A DNA stretch of 13,382 nt from an uncultured Angelakisella sp. (GCA_910585525.1 CAJUFR010000058.1:1-13382), one strand, 5' to 3'. Positions 1-6,550 are shown, counted from the stretch's first letter. Notes: generated from the letters alone by a model not told the origin. Program-made: numbers and translations.

Positions 1-55
1 GAGCGCCACCTTGCCAAGGTGGAGGTAGCGAGTTCGAGCCTCGTAACCCGCTCCA
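1..55 (+). tRNA. tRNA-Gly(GCC), 3' part (5' end outside the window)
   Basis: The window opens inside a tRNA. Visible parts are the 3' side of the D-arm (1-4), a 5-bp anticodon stem (6-10 with 18-22) around the loop TTGCCAA (11-17) with anticodon GCC at 13-15, a short variable loop, a T-arm (28-32 with 40-44) with loop TTCGAGC, the 3' acceptor strand AACCCGC (45-51), discriminator T52 and an encoded CCA (53-55). GCC reads GGC/GGU glycine codons, and a U discriminator is normal for tRNA-Gly. The 5' acceptor strand, expected to begin GCGGGTT, lies to the left of the window. Confidence 0.93.
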
Positions 56-84
56 CGGCGTGGCCGCCGAGGCACGCCCTGCTC

Positions 85-117
85 GGCCCCCTCCTTTTGG
101 AGGGGGCCTTACCTTTA
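85..117 (+). terminator. Intrinsic terminator after tRNA-Gly
   Basis: A perfect 10-bp stem GGCCCCCTCC (85-94) pairs with GGAGGGGGCC (99-108) around a TTTT loop and is followed by the T-rich TTACCTTT. It lies 30 nt after the tRNA CCA end and most likely ends the tRNA transcript. Confidence 0.85.
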
Positions 118-170
118 CAAAGCATTTTAGTGACTGCCTGGAGTCCTATGTTTTTTCTTTTTTGAAATAT

Positions 171-198
171 TTTACCGGTTTTGGCCGTTTTTTATAAT
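171..198 (+). promoter_or_regulatory. Sigma-A-type promoter of the lipoprotein gene
   Basis: The -35 box TTTACC (171-176; 4 of 6 match TTGACA) is separated by 16 bp from a consensus -10 box TATAAT (193-198). A start site near 205 would give a leader of only about 18 nt before the ATG at 223, enough for the AAAAGGAGGAG ribosome site. Confidence 0.6.
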
Positions 199-222
199 AG
201 AACGGAAAAGGAGGAGATCAGT

Positions 223-1350
223 ATGGTATCCCGCGTGACGGCGCTTTTACTGGCCCTGCTTCTGATGGCATCCCTTTCCGCCTGCGACGGTGGGGAAGGG
301 GAGAGTGGCAGTTCCGCTGTCGTTTCCGGCGGAGAGGCGGTGGGAGGGGAGCAGACCTCCCGGGAGGAAGAAAGCCCTTCTTCCCAGTCCTCCTCCCGGC
401 AGGAGCCGGAAGCCCCGCCCCGGCAGCCCATCGGCAGCCCGGCGGTGATCCGCTACCCGGAGCTGGTGGACGAGGCTTTGACCGCCGCCCCTCTGTATCA
501 ACAGGCGCTGGAGCGGCCCTCGGTCATTACGTACCAGGACGAGATCGTCACCGACCCCCAGCCGGTTTACGACTTCCTGGCGGCGGTGGAAAAGGGGGAG
601 GACTGGGACCTTTACCTTTATCAGTTCCGGCTTCGGGAGGATGACGACCGGGACTGCTACTTTGCCCATTACATCTCCGACCAGGGGTTTGTCAGGAACG
701 CCGGGGGTTTTGAATACAACTGGGACAGCATGACGGAAGGCAATCAATACGCCGCTGACCCCATTTCGCTGAATGAATACGGCTACCTGGTCTACGGCCC
801 CGAGGACCAGCAGTCCGGCACCCAGGTGGTCAACGACCGGGACCTCTACGACCAGGCGGAGGAACGCCGGAACATGTGGGAGACCTATCTGGCCCCCATC
901 TATTACACCGGCATCGGATGCGGCGTTACCTGGTCCTCGCCGGAAGAATTGGGTAGCTGGCTGTTTCTCTTTGAGGATATTTACAATTACGAAAATGAGG
1001 ATACCCCTTGGGACCGGTTCGGCAGCGACTGGCCGGTGGACTATATGGTGGAGACCCTTTCCCGTTATTTTGACGGCATTACCGCAGACGACCTGATCGG
1101 CGCACGGAAATTTGGCGCGGATGCCTATGACCCCCAGACCAACACCATCCACTACGAAGGGGGAAGGGGAGGGGTGCTGCCCCCGTCCCGGGTCACCGGA
1201 TGGGCCGGGGAGGGGGATACCCTTGCTATTGATTACGAATGCTATGAATACGAGACCGGTGTCCCCATTGAAGGCTGGTCCAACCGCCTCACCGTCCGGC
1301 TGCTGGAGGACGGCAGCTTCCGCTACCTTTCCAACCTGCCCAAAGGATAA
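223..1350 (+). CDS. Putative surface lipoprotein of unknown function
   Basis: The 375-residue product has a type II signal peptide: basic N-terminus (R4), hydrophobic core (residues 6-17) and lipobox L18-S19-A20-C21. It should be lipidated on C21 and held on the outer face of the cytoplasmic membrane. A Ser/Glu/Gly-rich tether (about 22-75) precedes an acidic, Tyr/Trp-rich globular region with no catalytic motif I recognise. The last ~100 residues look like a small alpha/beta module of the kind found in many clostridial lipoproteins. I start at ATG 223 rather than the in-frame TTG at 181, because AAAAGGAGGAG (207-217) is well spaced from 223 and the TATAAT promoter lies between the two starts. 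The gene is monocistronic, with its own promoter and terminator. The lipoprotein call is firm; the function is unknown. Confidence 0.85.
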   Translation: MVSRVTALLLALLLMASLSACDGGEGESGSSAVVSGGEAVGGEQTSREEESPSSQSSSRQEPEAPPRQPIGSPAVIRYPELVDEALTAAPLYQQALERPSVITYQDEIVTDPQPVYDFLAAVEKGEDWDLYLYQFRLREDDDRDCYFAHYISDQGFVRNAGGFEYNWDSMTEGNQYAADPISLNEYGYLVYGPEDQQSGTQVVNDRDLYDQAEERRNMWETYLAPIYYTGIGCGVTWSSPEELGSWLFLFEDIYNYENEDTPWDRFGSDWPVDYMVETLSRYFDGITADDLIGARKFGADAYDPQTNTIHYEGGRGGVLPPSRVTGWAGEGDTLAIDYECYEYETGVPIEGWSNRLTVRLLEDGSFRYLSNLPKG

Positions 1351-1352
1351 GC

Positions 1353-1388
1353 AAGGCCCCCCGCTCTGACCGGAGCCGGGGGCCTTTT
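1353..1388 (+). terminator. Intrinsic terminator after the lipoprotein gene
   Basis: The stem AAGGCCCCC (1353-1361) pairs with GGGGGCCTT (1378-1386). After one C/C mismatch it continues with GCTC/GAGC and a 6-nt loop, and it is followed by TTTT (1385-1388). It lies 3 nt after the TAA stop. The facing gene ends at 1395, so the stem may also slow the opposite transcript, but the minus-strand side has no clear U-tract. Confidence 0.85.
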
Positions 1389-1394
1389 CCTGTG

Positions 1395-2378
1395 TTATCC
1401 TTCTTTTTTGTGGGCCTGCACCATCTGATAGAATTTTTCGGCGGTCTTGCGGCACGCCACCAGCTTAGAAAACTCCTCCTCCGGGGTGTCGCCGTAGATG
1501 CCTACCTCGAAGTCCGCCGGAAGGTCCAGGGGGGCCTTGGCCACCCACCTGGCGATCTCCTCCCAGTCGATGAGGCCGCCGCCCCGGGGGTCCATTGGCA
1601 CCCAGTGGCTGTCACAGGCCAATGTCTCGGCGTCGTCGTTGTTCAGGGACGGGTCAATGCCGCGGTTCTCCTGTAAGTGGGTGGCGTAAAGGCGGCTGTG
1701 GTACTTCCGCAGGAAATAGTAGTAGTCATGGCAGCACTGCAATACAGCGTGGCCGGAATCGTAGGTGAAGCCCAGGAAGCTGTCATCATACCGGTCGAAC
1801 AGCCGGTCGAACTGCTCCTCCTGTAGCTGCCAGGGGGTGACGATCAGGTTCTCCAGCGCCACCCGCACCCCCGCCGCCTTGGCGTAGGGCTGCAGTTCGT
1901 CAAGGCTCTTGTACACCTGGCGGAAATAGTCGGTCTTGTTCTGGGGGGCTTCGGCAAACCAGCGCCAGGGCAGCTGCATATGCAGCACCATGGCCCCGGC
2001 GCCGATGTGGCTGCACAGGTCCACACGGTTTTTCAGCAGGTCCACCCCGGCCAGGCGGGTGTACTCGTTGGCGGAGGTGTAATCCTTGCGTATCTCCTCA
2101 AACCGCTCGCCGTTGCGAAAGACCGTCCGCCCGTTGACCACCGCCGTGCGCCGCCCGCCCTCGCTGGCGTGGATGGTGTGGGCCTTCACCCCGCAACCCC
2201 GAAGCAGGTCACGCACCTGGAACATCTCGCTGGGGCTGTAGAGGTACTCCCCGTCCCAGTCGTGGATCCACTGGGTGTGGGTGAACCCCGCCTTGGCGAT
2301 GTTCAGCACCTGGCGTTCGATCTCCTTCCAGCTGTGCAGGTCGTTGTTGTAGTCACTGTTTACCGAAGAAAGCAGCAT
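1395..2378 (-). CDS. Sugar phosphate isomerase/epimerase family protein (xylose-isomerase-like TIM barrel)
   Basis: The 327-residue protein fits the xylose-isomerase-like TIM-barrel superfamily (AP-endonuclease 2 / sugar phosphate isomerase-epimerase). Metal ligands expected of the family are visible at the ends of successive strands: E176 in VALEN, D207 and H210 in YDSGHA, H234 in ATHLQEN and E291 in DFEVGIYG. The metal site therefore looks complete, and a divalent-metal-dependent isomerisation or epimerisation of a keto sugar or inositol derivative is plausible. The substrate cannot be read from sequence. There is no signal peptide, so it is cytoplasmic. The ATG at 2378 has a GGGGGG ribosome site about 9 nt upstream on the minus strand and its own extended -10 promoter. 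It is a single gene with no sugar transporter or kinase beside it. An endonuclease IV role is less likely, since that family has more metal ligands and different spacing. Confidence 0.85.
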   Translation of the reverse strand: MLLSSVNSDYNNDLHSWKEIERQVLNIAKAGFTHTQWIHDWDGEYLYSPSEMFQVRDLLRGCGVKAHTIHASEGGRRTAVVNGRTVFRNGERFEEIRKDYTSANEYTRLAGVDLLKNRVDLCSHIGAGAMVLHMQLPWRWFAEAPQNKTDYFRQVYKSLDELQPYAKAAGVRVALENLIVTPWQLQEEQFDRLFDRYDDSFLGFTYDSGHAVLQCCHDYYYFLRKYHSRLYATHLQENRGIDPSLNNDDAETLACDSHWVPMDPRGGGLIDWEEIARWVAKAPLDLPADFEVGIYGDTPEEEFSKLVACRKTAEKFYQMVQAHKKEG

Positions 2379-2410
2379 GTCAAAGCCCCCCTGTGTCGTC
2401 GTTTGCTTTC

Positions 2411-2440
2411 AGTATAGCACATTGGAACGGGCGCTCGCAA
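2411..2440 (-). promoter_or_regulatory. Extended -10 promoter of the TIM-barrel gene
   Basis: Read on the minus strand, a -35 box TTGCGA (2440-2435) is followed 18 bp later by TATACT (2416-2411), preceded by TGC to give the extended -10 TGCTATACT. The start site would lie near 2404, about 26 nt before the ATG at 2378. Confidence 0.6.
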
Positions 2441-2464
2441 GGTTCTGTTTGGGATGGAAGGGGC

Positions 2465-2500
2465 TATAACTTCGCAAAAATTTTCTTTAGCGAAGTTATA
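2465..2500. repeat. Perfect 11-bp inverted repeat in a divergent promoter region
   Basis: TATAACTTCGC (2465-2475) is repeated as its exact reverse complement at 2490-2500, around a 14-bp A/T-rich spacer. The pairing extends three more A-T pairs after one mismatch. The outer arms share ATAACTTCG with the arms of phage P1 loxP, although the spacer length differs (loxP: 13-bp arms, 8-bp spacer). Its centre (2482.5) is about 68 bp upstream of the predicted start of the blaI-like operon, a usual place for an activator, and about 77 bp from the start of the divergent gene. No U-tract follows, so a terminator is unlikely. A dimeric regulator operator is the simplest reading. Confidence 0.6.
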
Positions 2501-2514
2501 TGAAATCTTTCTCC

Positions 2515-2543
2515 TTGACAAATCAGGTCTATCGTAGTAAACT
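2515..2543 (+). promoter_or_regulatory. Sigma-A promoter of the blaI/blaR1-like operon
   Basis: A perfect -35 TTGACA (2515-2520) is followed, with an ideal 17-bp spacer, by TAAACT (2538-2543; 4 of 6). The first of two 18-bp direct repeats (2525-2542) covers the spacer and the -10 box, so the promoter looks built for repression by a bound BlaI-like dimer. Confidence 0.75.
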
Positions 2544-2574
2544 TATCTCAAAAGATAGGTCTATCACAATAAAC
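2525..2574 (+). promoter_or_regulatory. Two 18-bp direct repeats, probable BlaI-type operators
   Basis: AGGTCTATCGTAGTAAAC (2525-2542) and AGGTCTATCACAATAAAC (2557-2574) match at 15 of 18 positions and are 32 bp apart start to start, about three helical turns, so they lie on the same DNA face. The first contains the short dyad CTA-TCG-TAG. One copy overlaps the promoter core and the other covers the transcript start region, as for autoregulating BlaI/MecI/CopY repressors. A small inverted repeat TATCT/AGATA (2544-2557) lies between them. That BlaI binds here is inferred from position and family habit. Confidence 0.7.
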
Positions 2575-2593
2575 CAACCAAGGAGGGGATACC

Positions 2594-2953
2594 ATGCAGG
2601 ACTATAAGCTGTTCGATGCCGAATACCGGCTGATGGACATTATCTGGGAATTGGAGCCGGTAAACTCCACCCAGCTTTGCCGGGTCTGCCTGGAGCGGCT
2701 GGGGTGGAAGAAGGCCACCACCTACACCATGCTGCGCAAGCTGGGGGACAGGGGGCTGCTCCGCAACCAAAGCGCCACCGTTACCGCCCTGGTAGGGCGG
2801 GAGCAGGTGCGGCAGCGGGAGAGCCAGGCGGTGCTGGAGCGCAGCTTCGGCGGTTCGCTGCCCGCTTTCCTCACCGCCTTTTTGGGGGGGCATAAGCTGA
2901 CCCAGGCGGAGGCGGAGGAACTGCGGCAGATCATCGAGGAGGCGGTAGAATGA
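2594..2953 (+). CDS. blaI: BlaI/MecI/CopY family transcriptional repressor
   Basis: The 119-residue protein is of normal BlaI/MecI length (about 120-126). A winged helix occupies residues 5-70. D8-A-E-Y-R-L-M-D-I-I-W is the family's first-helix signature, and W38-K-K-A-T-T-Y-T-M-L (38-47), with R48-K-L, is the recognition helix. The C-terminal part (about 78-119), including FGGSLPAF, matches the dimerisation region where BlaI and MecI are cleaved by their partner protease. Known members repress by binding promoter dyads and are inactivated when the BlaR1-type sensor triggers proteolysis. AGGAGGGG (2581-2588) stands 5 nt before the ATG. The TGA stop overlaps the next ATG (ATGA), so the two genes are translationally coupled. 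No beta-lactamase gene is present, so the inducing signal need not be a beta-lactam. Confidence 0.9.
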   Translation: MQDYKLFDAEYRLMDIIWELEPVNSTQLCRVCLERLGWKKATTYTMLRKLGDRGLLRNQSATVTALVGREQVRQRESQAVLERSFGGSLPAFLTAFLGGHKLTQAEAEELRQIIEEAVE

Positions 2954-5289
2954 TGCCGGTAAGCTGGTTCATCCAGATCCTCAACATGAGCCTGGGGGCG
3001 GCCTGGGCGGCGGTGCTGGTGTTTTTTGGCCGTCTGCTGCTCCGCCGGGCACCCAAAAAGGTCTCCTACGCCCTGTGGTCGGTGGTGCTGTTCCGGCTGG
3101 TCTGCCCGGTCTCCTTTTCCAGCGCCTTCAGCCTGATGCCCCGGCCCCAGGCCATCCCCCAGGATATCATCTACGCGGCGAAGCCCCGGATAGAAAGCGG
3201 CTTCGTCTGGTTCGACCAGGCGGTGAGCCGGAGCCTGCCGCCGGCGGCTCCCTATGCCAGCGCCAACCCGGTGCAGCTTTGGCTGGAGATGGGGAACCTG
3301 GTCTGGCAGGCCGGGATGGCGCTGATGCTCCTTTACTGCGCCGTCTCCTACCTGCGCTTCCGCCTGCGGCTGCGGGGGGCGGTGCGGCTGGAGGACAGCG
3401 TCTGGGAGAGCGACCGCATCCCCACCGCCTTTGTGCTGGGGCTGTTCCGGCCCCAGATCTACCTGCCCCTGGGGCTGGGGGAGGGGGAGCGGCGGTACAT
3501 CCTCTGCCACGAAAGGGCCCATATCCGGCGGCTGGACCACCTTGTAAAGCCGCTGGCCTTGCTGATCTTGATCATCCACTGGTTCGATCCGGTGCTGTGG
3601 GCCGCCTATTTCCTCATGTGCCGGGATATGGAGATGTCCTGCGACGAGCAGGCCCTGGAACTGCTGGGGCCGGATGCCCGCAAGGATTATTCCGCCTGCC
3701 TGTTGAGCCTTTCCGCCCGGCAAAGCGGCCTTGTCATCCCCCTGGCCTTTGGGGAGAACGATGTGAAAAGCCGCATCAAGAACGTCCTGAGGTACAAAAA
3801 GCCCGCCTTTTGGGTGGCGCTGGGGGCGCTGATCCTGGCGGTGGCCCTGGGCTTCTGCCTGTTGGCCGACCCGGCGGATGGCTGGGTCCCTCTGTCCCGG
3901 CAGGACGGGATAGCTTATCACGACGCCATCTGGGGGGAGAGTATCCGGGTGGAACGCAGGGACGCCGGCGCGGTGCTGCTCACCGACCCGGAGCAGGTCA
4001 AGGCGTTGGGGGAACTGGTCTCCGGCCTGGAGGTGAGCAGAAAGCCGGTCCCGGTCGGGGAGCAGGCGGCGGACTGGGAGTTGCGGCTCACCTTCCGGCG
4101 GCCGGATACAGCCGATGTGGGGGACTTTTCCCTCTGCTTTACCTCCGGGGAGGTCTGGGGGGAGACAGACGGGAGCATCTCAGAACAGTACCGGGTGGGG
4201 GAGACGGCGCCGCTCTATCATATGGTGGAGGAATACACCTTCCTCACCGGCCCCGGCCAGGCGGGGGAGTACCGGGTGGGCTTCATGGAGTTCCGGGATG
4301 GTAAGGAACAGCTGTATCTCGTGGTCACCGAGCCGTTGGTGGGCTCCCAACTGGCCTCTTTGCTGCTGGACGGTGTTCCTTCGGAGGAAGCGCCGGGGCA
4401 GTATCCCCCTGTGGGGGACTACCTTCTTATCAACATGGGGAGCGCCGGTTCCGTCTATCATCTCTACCAAAGCGGCGGGCGGTACTATGTCCAGCGGCCG
4501 GAGAATTACCGGCTGGAGGTATCCCCGGAGGTCTACCGGGAGATATGGAACATCTACCAGACCATCTCCCGGCGGGAATCCCCTGACCAGGAGAATGGCT
4601 ACTACACCGGCTTTGAGGAGACAGTAGGGGGGACCCGCCTGCGGAGGTCTGCCAGCTACCGGGGGGAGACCGCCAGCCGTTTGGCGGAACTGATCCTGAG
4701 CGGGGAAGAGACCCCTCTCATCGTTTGGACAGATGATCACCCCACGCCGGACGCCCTTCGCATCGAGATACGCTCCCAGTCCTACTATGTTTTCCAGGAT
4801 GAGGGCCGGTATTTTGTGGAGAAGGCGGGGGAGTACGCCCTGGAACTGACCCAGGACGCCTACCGGCAGATACGGGATATCTACCTTGACGCCGCCACCG
4901 AGTGTATCGTCAACGAGACCCTTTCCTTCTACGCCGAGGGGGAAATGGAGGATATCGCCCGGGTGGGCATCGAGGGGTACTTTGGGGCCTTTACCGCCCA
5001 GGACATCCCGGAGGAACTGCGGATCTTGAATTTCACGGTGGGGGAGATCACCCCTATAGCGGGGACACAGGAGGAGTTCGCCGTCAGCTTCTATTGGGAC
5101 TACGACACCACCCAGGCCAGCCGCTGGATCTCCGCCAACGGCAACGGTATCCCGGGAGAAGGGGCCACCGGCTGGCACTGGACCGAGAACTACCAGGAGT
5201 TCCGATTCCGCCGGATACAGGATAAGCTGTACTATATCGCCGGCCTGGGCACCGGCGGCGGGGGACAGGGGCTGGAGCCGATACCGTGA
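2950..5289 (+). CDS. BlaR1/MecR1-type M56 membrane metallopeptidase with duplicated non-PBP ectodomain
   Basis: The 779-residue integral membrane protein has an N-terminal BlaR1-type peptidase module: membrane segments near 5-28, 40-60 and 112-133, then the gluzincin motif H187-E-R-A-H191 in a cytoplasmic loop, E228 in MEMSCDE as probable third ligand, hydrophobic helices near 198-222, and a last membrane segment at 287-306 after the family motif RIKNVLRYKKP. Everything after ~307 should face outside. This ~470-residue region lacks the SxxK, SxN and KTG motifs of a penicillin-binding sensor. It holds a first domain (about 310-430) resembling modules often fused to clostridial M56 proteins, then two homologous segments (469-538 and 578-647, no gap at an offset of 109 residues) and a separate C-terminal domain (about 650-775). 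It probably senses an extracytoplasmic ligand or stress and relieves the upstream repressor. The ligand is unknown. Confidence 0.85.
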   Translation: MMPVSWFIQILNMSLGAAWAAVLVFFGRLLLRRAPKKVSYALWSVVLFRLVCPVSFSSAFSLMPRPQAIPQDIIYAAKPRIESGFVWFDQAVSRSLPPAAPYASANPVQLWLEMGNLVWQAGMALMLLYCAVSYLRFRLRLRGAVRLEDSVWESDRIPTAFVLGLFRPQIYLPLGLGEGERRYILCHERAHIRRLDHLVKPLALLILIIHWFDPVLWAAYFLMCRDMEMSCDEQALELLGPDARKDYSACLLSLSARQSGLVIPLAFGENDVKSRIKNVLRYKKPAFWVALGALILAVALGFCLLADPADGWVPLSRQDGIAYHDAIWGESIRVERRDAGAVLLTDPEQVKALGELVSGLEVSRKPVPVGEQAADWELRLTFRRPDTADVGDFSLCFTSGEVWGETDGSISEQYRVGETAPLYHMVEEYTFLTGPGQAGEYRVGFMEFRDGKEQLYLVVTEPLVGSQLASLLLDGVPSEEAPGQYPPVGDYLLINMGSAGSVYHLYQSGGRYYVQRPENYRLEVSPEVYREIWNIYQTISRRESPDQENGYYTGFEETVGGTRLRRSASYRGETASRLAELILSGEETPLIVWTDDHPTPDALRIEIRSQSYYVFQDEGRYFVEKAGEYALELTQDAYRQIRDIYLDAATECIVNETLSFYAEGEMEDIARVGIEGYFGAFTAQDIPEELRILNFTVGEITPIAGTQEEFAVSFYWDYDTTQASRWISANGNGIPGEGATGWHWTENYQEFRFRRIQDKLYYIAGLGTGGGGQGLEPIP

Positions 5290-5290
5290 A

Positions 5291-5358
5291 AGCCACCATA
5301 TGATAATAAGCGCAGGTCGTGGAAAAACGACCCGCGCTTTTTATGTCATATGGTGGCT
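5291..5358. terminator. Bidirectional terminator inside a 68-bp nested palindrome
   Basis: The inner hairpin pairs AAGCGC-a-GGTCGT (5308-5320) with ACGACC-c-GCGCTT (5327-5339) around GGAAAA and is followed by TTTTT (5338-5342), a good terminator for the plus-strand operon ending at 5289. On the minus strand the same stem follows the stop codon at 5341 and is trailed by TTATTAT. Outside it, AGCCACCATATGA (5291-5303) and TCATATGGTGGCT (5346-5358) form a perfect 13-bp outer stem, with a 2-nt offset between the two stems. Confidence 0.85.
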
Positions 5359-5841
5359 ATCCAGGTACCGGTCCGCCTCCTCCCGGCTTTTCAGGATGAC
5401 AAGGCAGATGCCTTTACGGTAATGTTCCAGCAGCTGATAGACCCGGGGCAGCTGTTCCCGGGGAAAATCCAGGATGTATTGGCGGAATTCCGGGTCGAAT
5501 TCGGTCTCCACCCAGGGCAGGTCCTCCCGGACCGTCTGCACCCGGGCTTCCGCCCCCGCCAGGCAGGTCTCCACCGGAAGGTCCAGCAGAAAGACGGTGT
5601 CGCACCGCCGCAGCCGTGTTTCCAGCGTCCGCAGGTAGTTGCCGTCGATGATCCATCGCTCCCCCTCCAGTATCCCGGCCAGCCGGGCGTCGAATTCCTC
5701 CGGGGAAAGGTTGGTCCGGTCCGGCCGGTGCCACAGCATATCCAGGTAGTGGAGGGGCAGCCCTGTCCCGTCCCGCAGTTTCCGGGCAAAGGTGCTTTTT
5801 CCCGCCCCGGGGCAGCCGATGATCAACACCTTCTCCATCAT
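5341..5841 (-). CDS. P-loop kinase-like protein (adenylate-kinase/topology-modulation protein family)
   Basis: The 166-residue protein opens with a beta-strand and Walker A motif, G9-C-P-G-A-G-K-S16, which binds the phosphates of a nucleotide. W36-H-R-P-D, a D/G-containing strand (I-I-D-G-N-Y, residues 64-69) and the hydrophobic strand V-F-L-L-D-L-P are typical of the short adenylate-kinase-like proteins often annotated as topology modulation protein (FlaR-like). These probably phosphorylate a small molecule, but substrates are largely unknown. The first ATG overlaps the stop codon of the upstream gene (ATGA), and no ribosome site of its own is visible, so translation is probably coupled; a second ATG at 5838 could be used instead. 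The last residues (S-H-H-M-T) are encoded by an arm of the palindrome shared with the facing operon. Confidence 0.8.
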   Translation of the reverse strand: MMEKVLIIGCPGAGKSTFARKLRDGTGLPLHYLDMLWHRPDRTNLSPEEFDARLAGILEGERWIIDGNYLRTLETRLRRCDTVFLLDLPVETCLAGAEARVQTVREDLPWVETEFDPEFRQYILDFPREQLPRVYQLLEHYRKGICLVILKSREEADRYLDSHHMT

Positions 5842-6428
5842 ATCACGTCGTGGGAGAGGATCTCAAACTCCATGGGGCTGTCCAAAGCGTCCAACTCGGC
5901 GATGAGGTCCAGGCCCATGTAATCCCCCTCCTGACCATTCTCGTTGCCGGTGAGGTGCAGGCCCAGGAATATCATATAGCGCCGGGTGATCTCCGGGCTG
6001 TCCATCTCCTGCCACTCCTCCAGCCATTCCTTGCCGTTGTGGTGCTTGTGCCGCAGCCGCCCCTCTTTGATATGGTAGGCCCGGCCGTCCCTGTCCCGGT
6101 AGGTGTAGCCGTAGGAGACATCCGCCACATAATAGTTGCCGGTGAGGTACCGGATATCAGGAAAGGAATCCTCCTCGGACAGAAGGTCGTCGCTGTCCGG
6201 GTCCAGGTAGTTGTGCCAGATGATGGCCTCCGCCAGTTTCAGCATCTCATCCCACCGGGCGGCCAGGGCCTGGTGCTCCTCCGGGGTGATGCCGTCGTCC
6301 AGCGTGACACGGGGCTTCATCTGGTCCTCCCAGTCGATGTAGGTGTTTTGGGTGTTCTCCTTTTCAAAGACGATACGGTGGGGGCGGGCGGCGCCCTTTT
6401 CCCGCCGGAACCACTTGAAAAGATCCAT
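5838..6428 (-). CDS. Conserved-looking hypothetical protein, 196 aa
   Basis: I do not recognise this protein. It is soluble, with no signal peptide or membrane helix. It starts with an amphipathic basic stretch (M-D-L-F-K-W-F-R-R-E-K), has a helical acidic part (about 45-85, rich in Trp, Leu and Glu), and then a Tyr-rich beta-like region (G-N-Y-Y-V-A-D-V-S-Y-G-Y-T-Y, near 101-114) and a His-rich turn (R-H-K-H-H-N). It is highly acidic towards the C-terminus. The start is well supported: AAAAAAAGGAGG lies 8 nt upstream of the ATG on the minus strand, and a consensus extended -10 promoter lies above it. It overlaps the P-loop gene by 4 nt, so the two are one transcript and may act together. The reading frame is intact and codon use matches its neighbours. 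Confidence 0.75.
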   Translation of the reverse strand: MDLFKWFRREKGAARPHRIVFEKENTQNTYIDWEDQMKPRVTLDDGITPEEHQALAARWDEMLKLAEAIIWHNYLDPDSDDLLSEEDSFPDIRYLTGNYYVADVSYGYTYRDRDGRAYHIKEGRLRHKHHNGKEWLEEWQEMDSPEITRRYMIFLGLHLTGNENGQEGDYMGLDLIAELDALDSPMEFEILSHDVI

Positions 6429-6454
6429 GACAGATAAACCTCCTTTTTTTGTAA

Positions 6455-6483
6455 ATTATAGCATCTGATGGAAGGTGATTCAA
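6455..6483 (-). promoter_or_regulatory. Extended -10 promoter of the hypothetical/P-loop kinase pair
   Basis: On the minus strand TTGAAT (6483-6478) is followed after 17 bp by TATAAT (6460-6455), preceded by TGC to give TGCTATAAT. The ATG at 6428 follows about 20 nt downstream of the expected start site. Confidence 0.75.
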
Positions 6484-6493
6484 GCCTTGGCGG

Positions 6494-6522
6494 TTGAAGG
6501 GGAGGAAGGCTGGTGCTATAAT
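6494..6522 (+). promoter_or_regulatory. Extended -10 promoter of the FGE-like gene
   Basis: TTGAAG (6494-6499), a 17-bp spacer and TATAAT (6517-6522) with an upstream TGC give a strong sigma-A promoter. Its -35 box is only 10 bp from that of the divergent promoter, so the two should compete for RNA polymerase. Confidence 0.75.
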
Positions 6523-6550
6523 GAGCGCATAACAGAAAGGAGTGATGGCG

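Noticed and set aside
247..1455. 402-codon open frame on the minus strand opposite the lipoprotein gene
   Set aside because: It is a shadow of the G+C-rich plus-strand gene. It has a low-complexity Pro/Gly/Val product, no ribosome site, and runs through the terminator.
2465..2500. True loxP/Cre site
   Set aside because: Only the outer nine bases match, and spacer and total length differ (36 versus 34 bp, 14-bp versus 8-bp spacer). No recombinase gene is in the window.
2722..3921. 399-codon minus-strand frame opposite the blaI/blaR1-like genes
   Set aside because: It is Gln/Pro/Gly/His-rich, has no domain and no start signals, and lies opposite two well-supported genes.
3075..4304. 409-codon plus-strand frame inside the blaR1-like gene
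   Set aside because: It is an out-of-frame Gly/Ala/Pro-rich shadow without a ribosome site.
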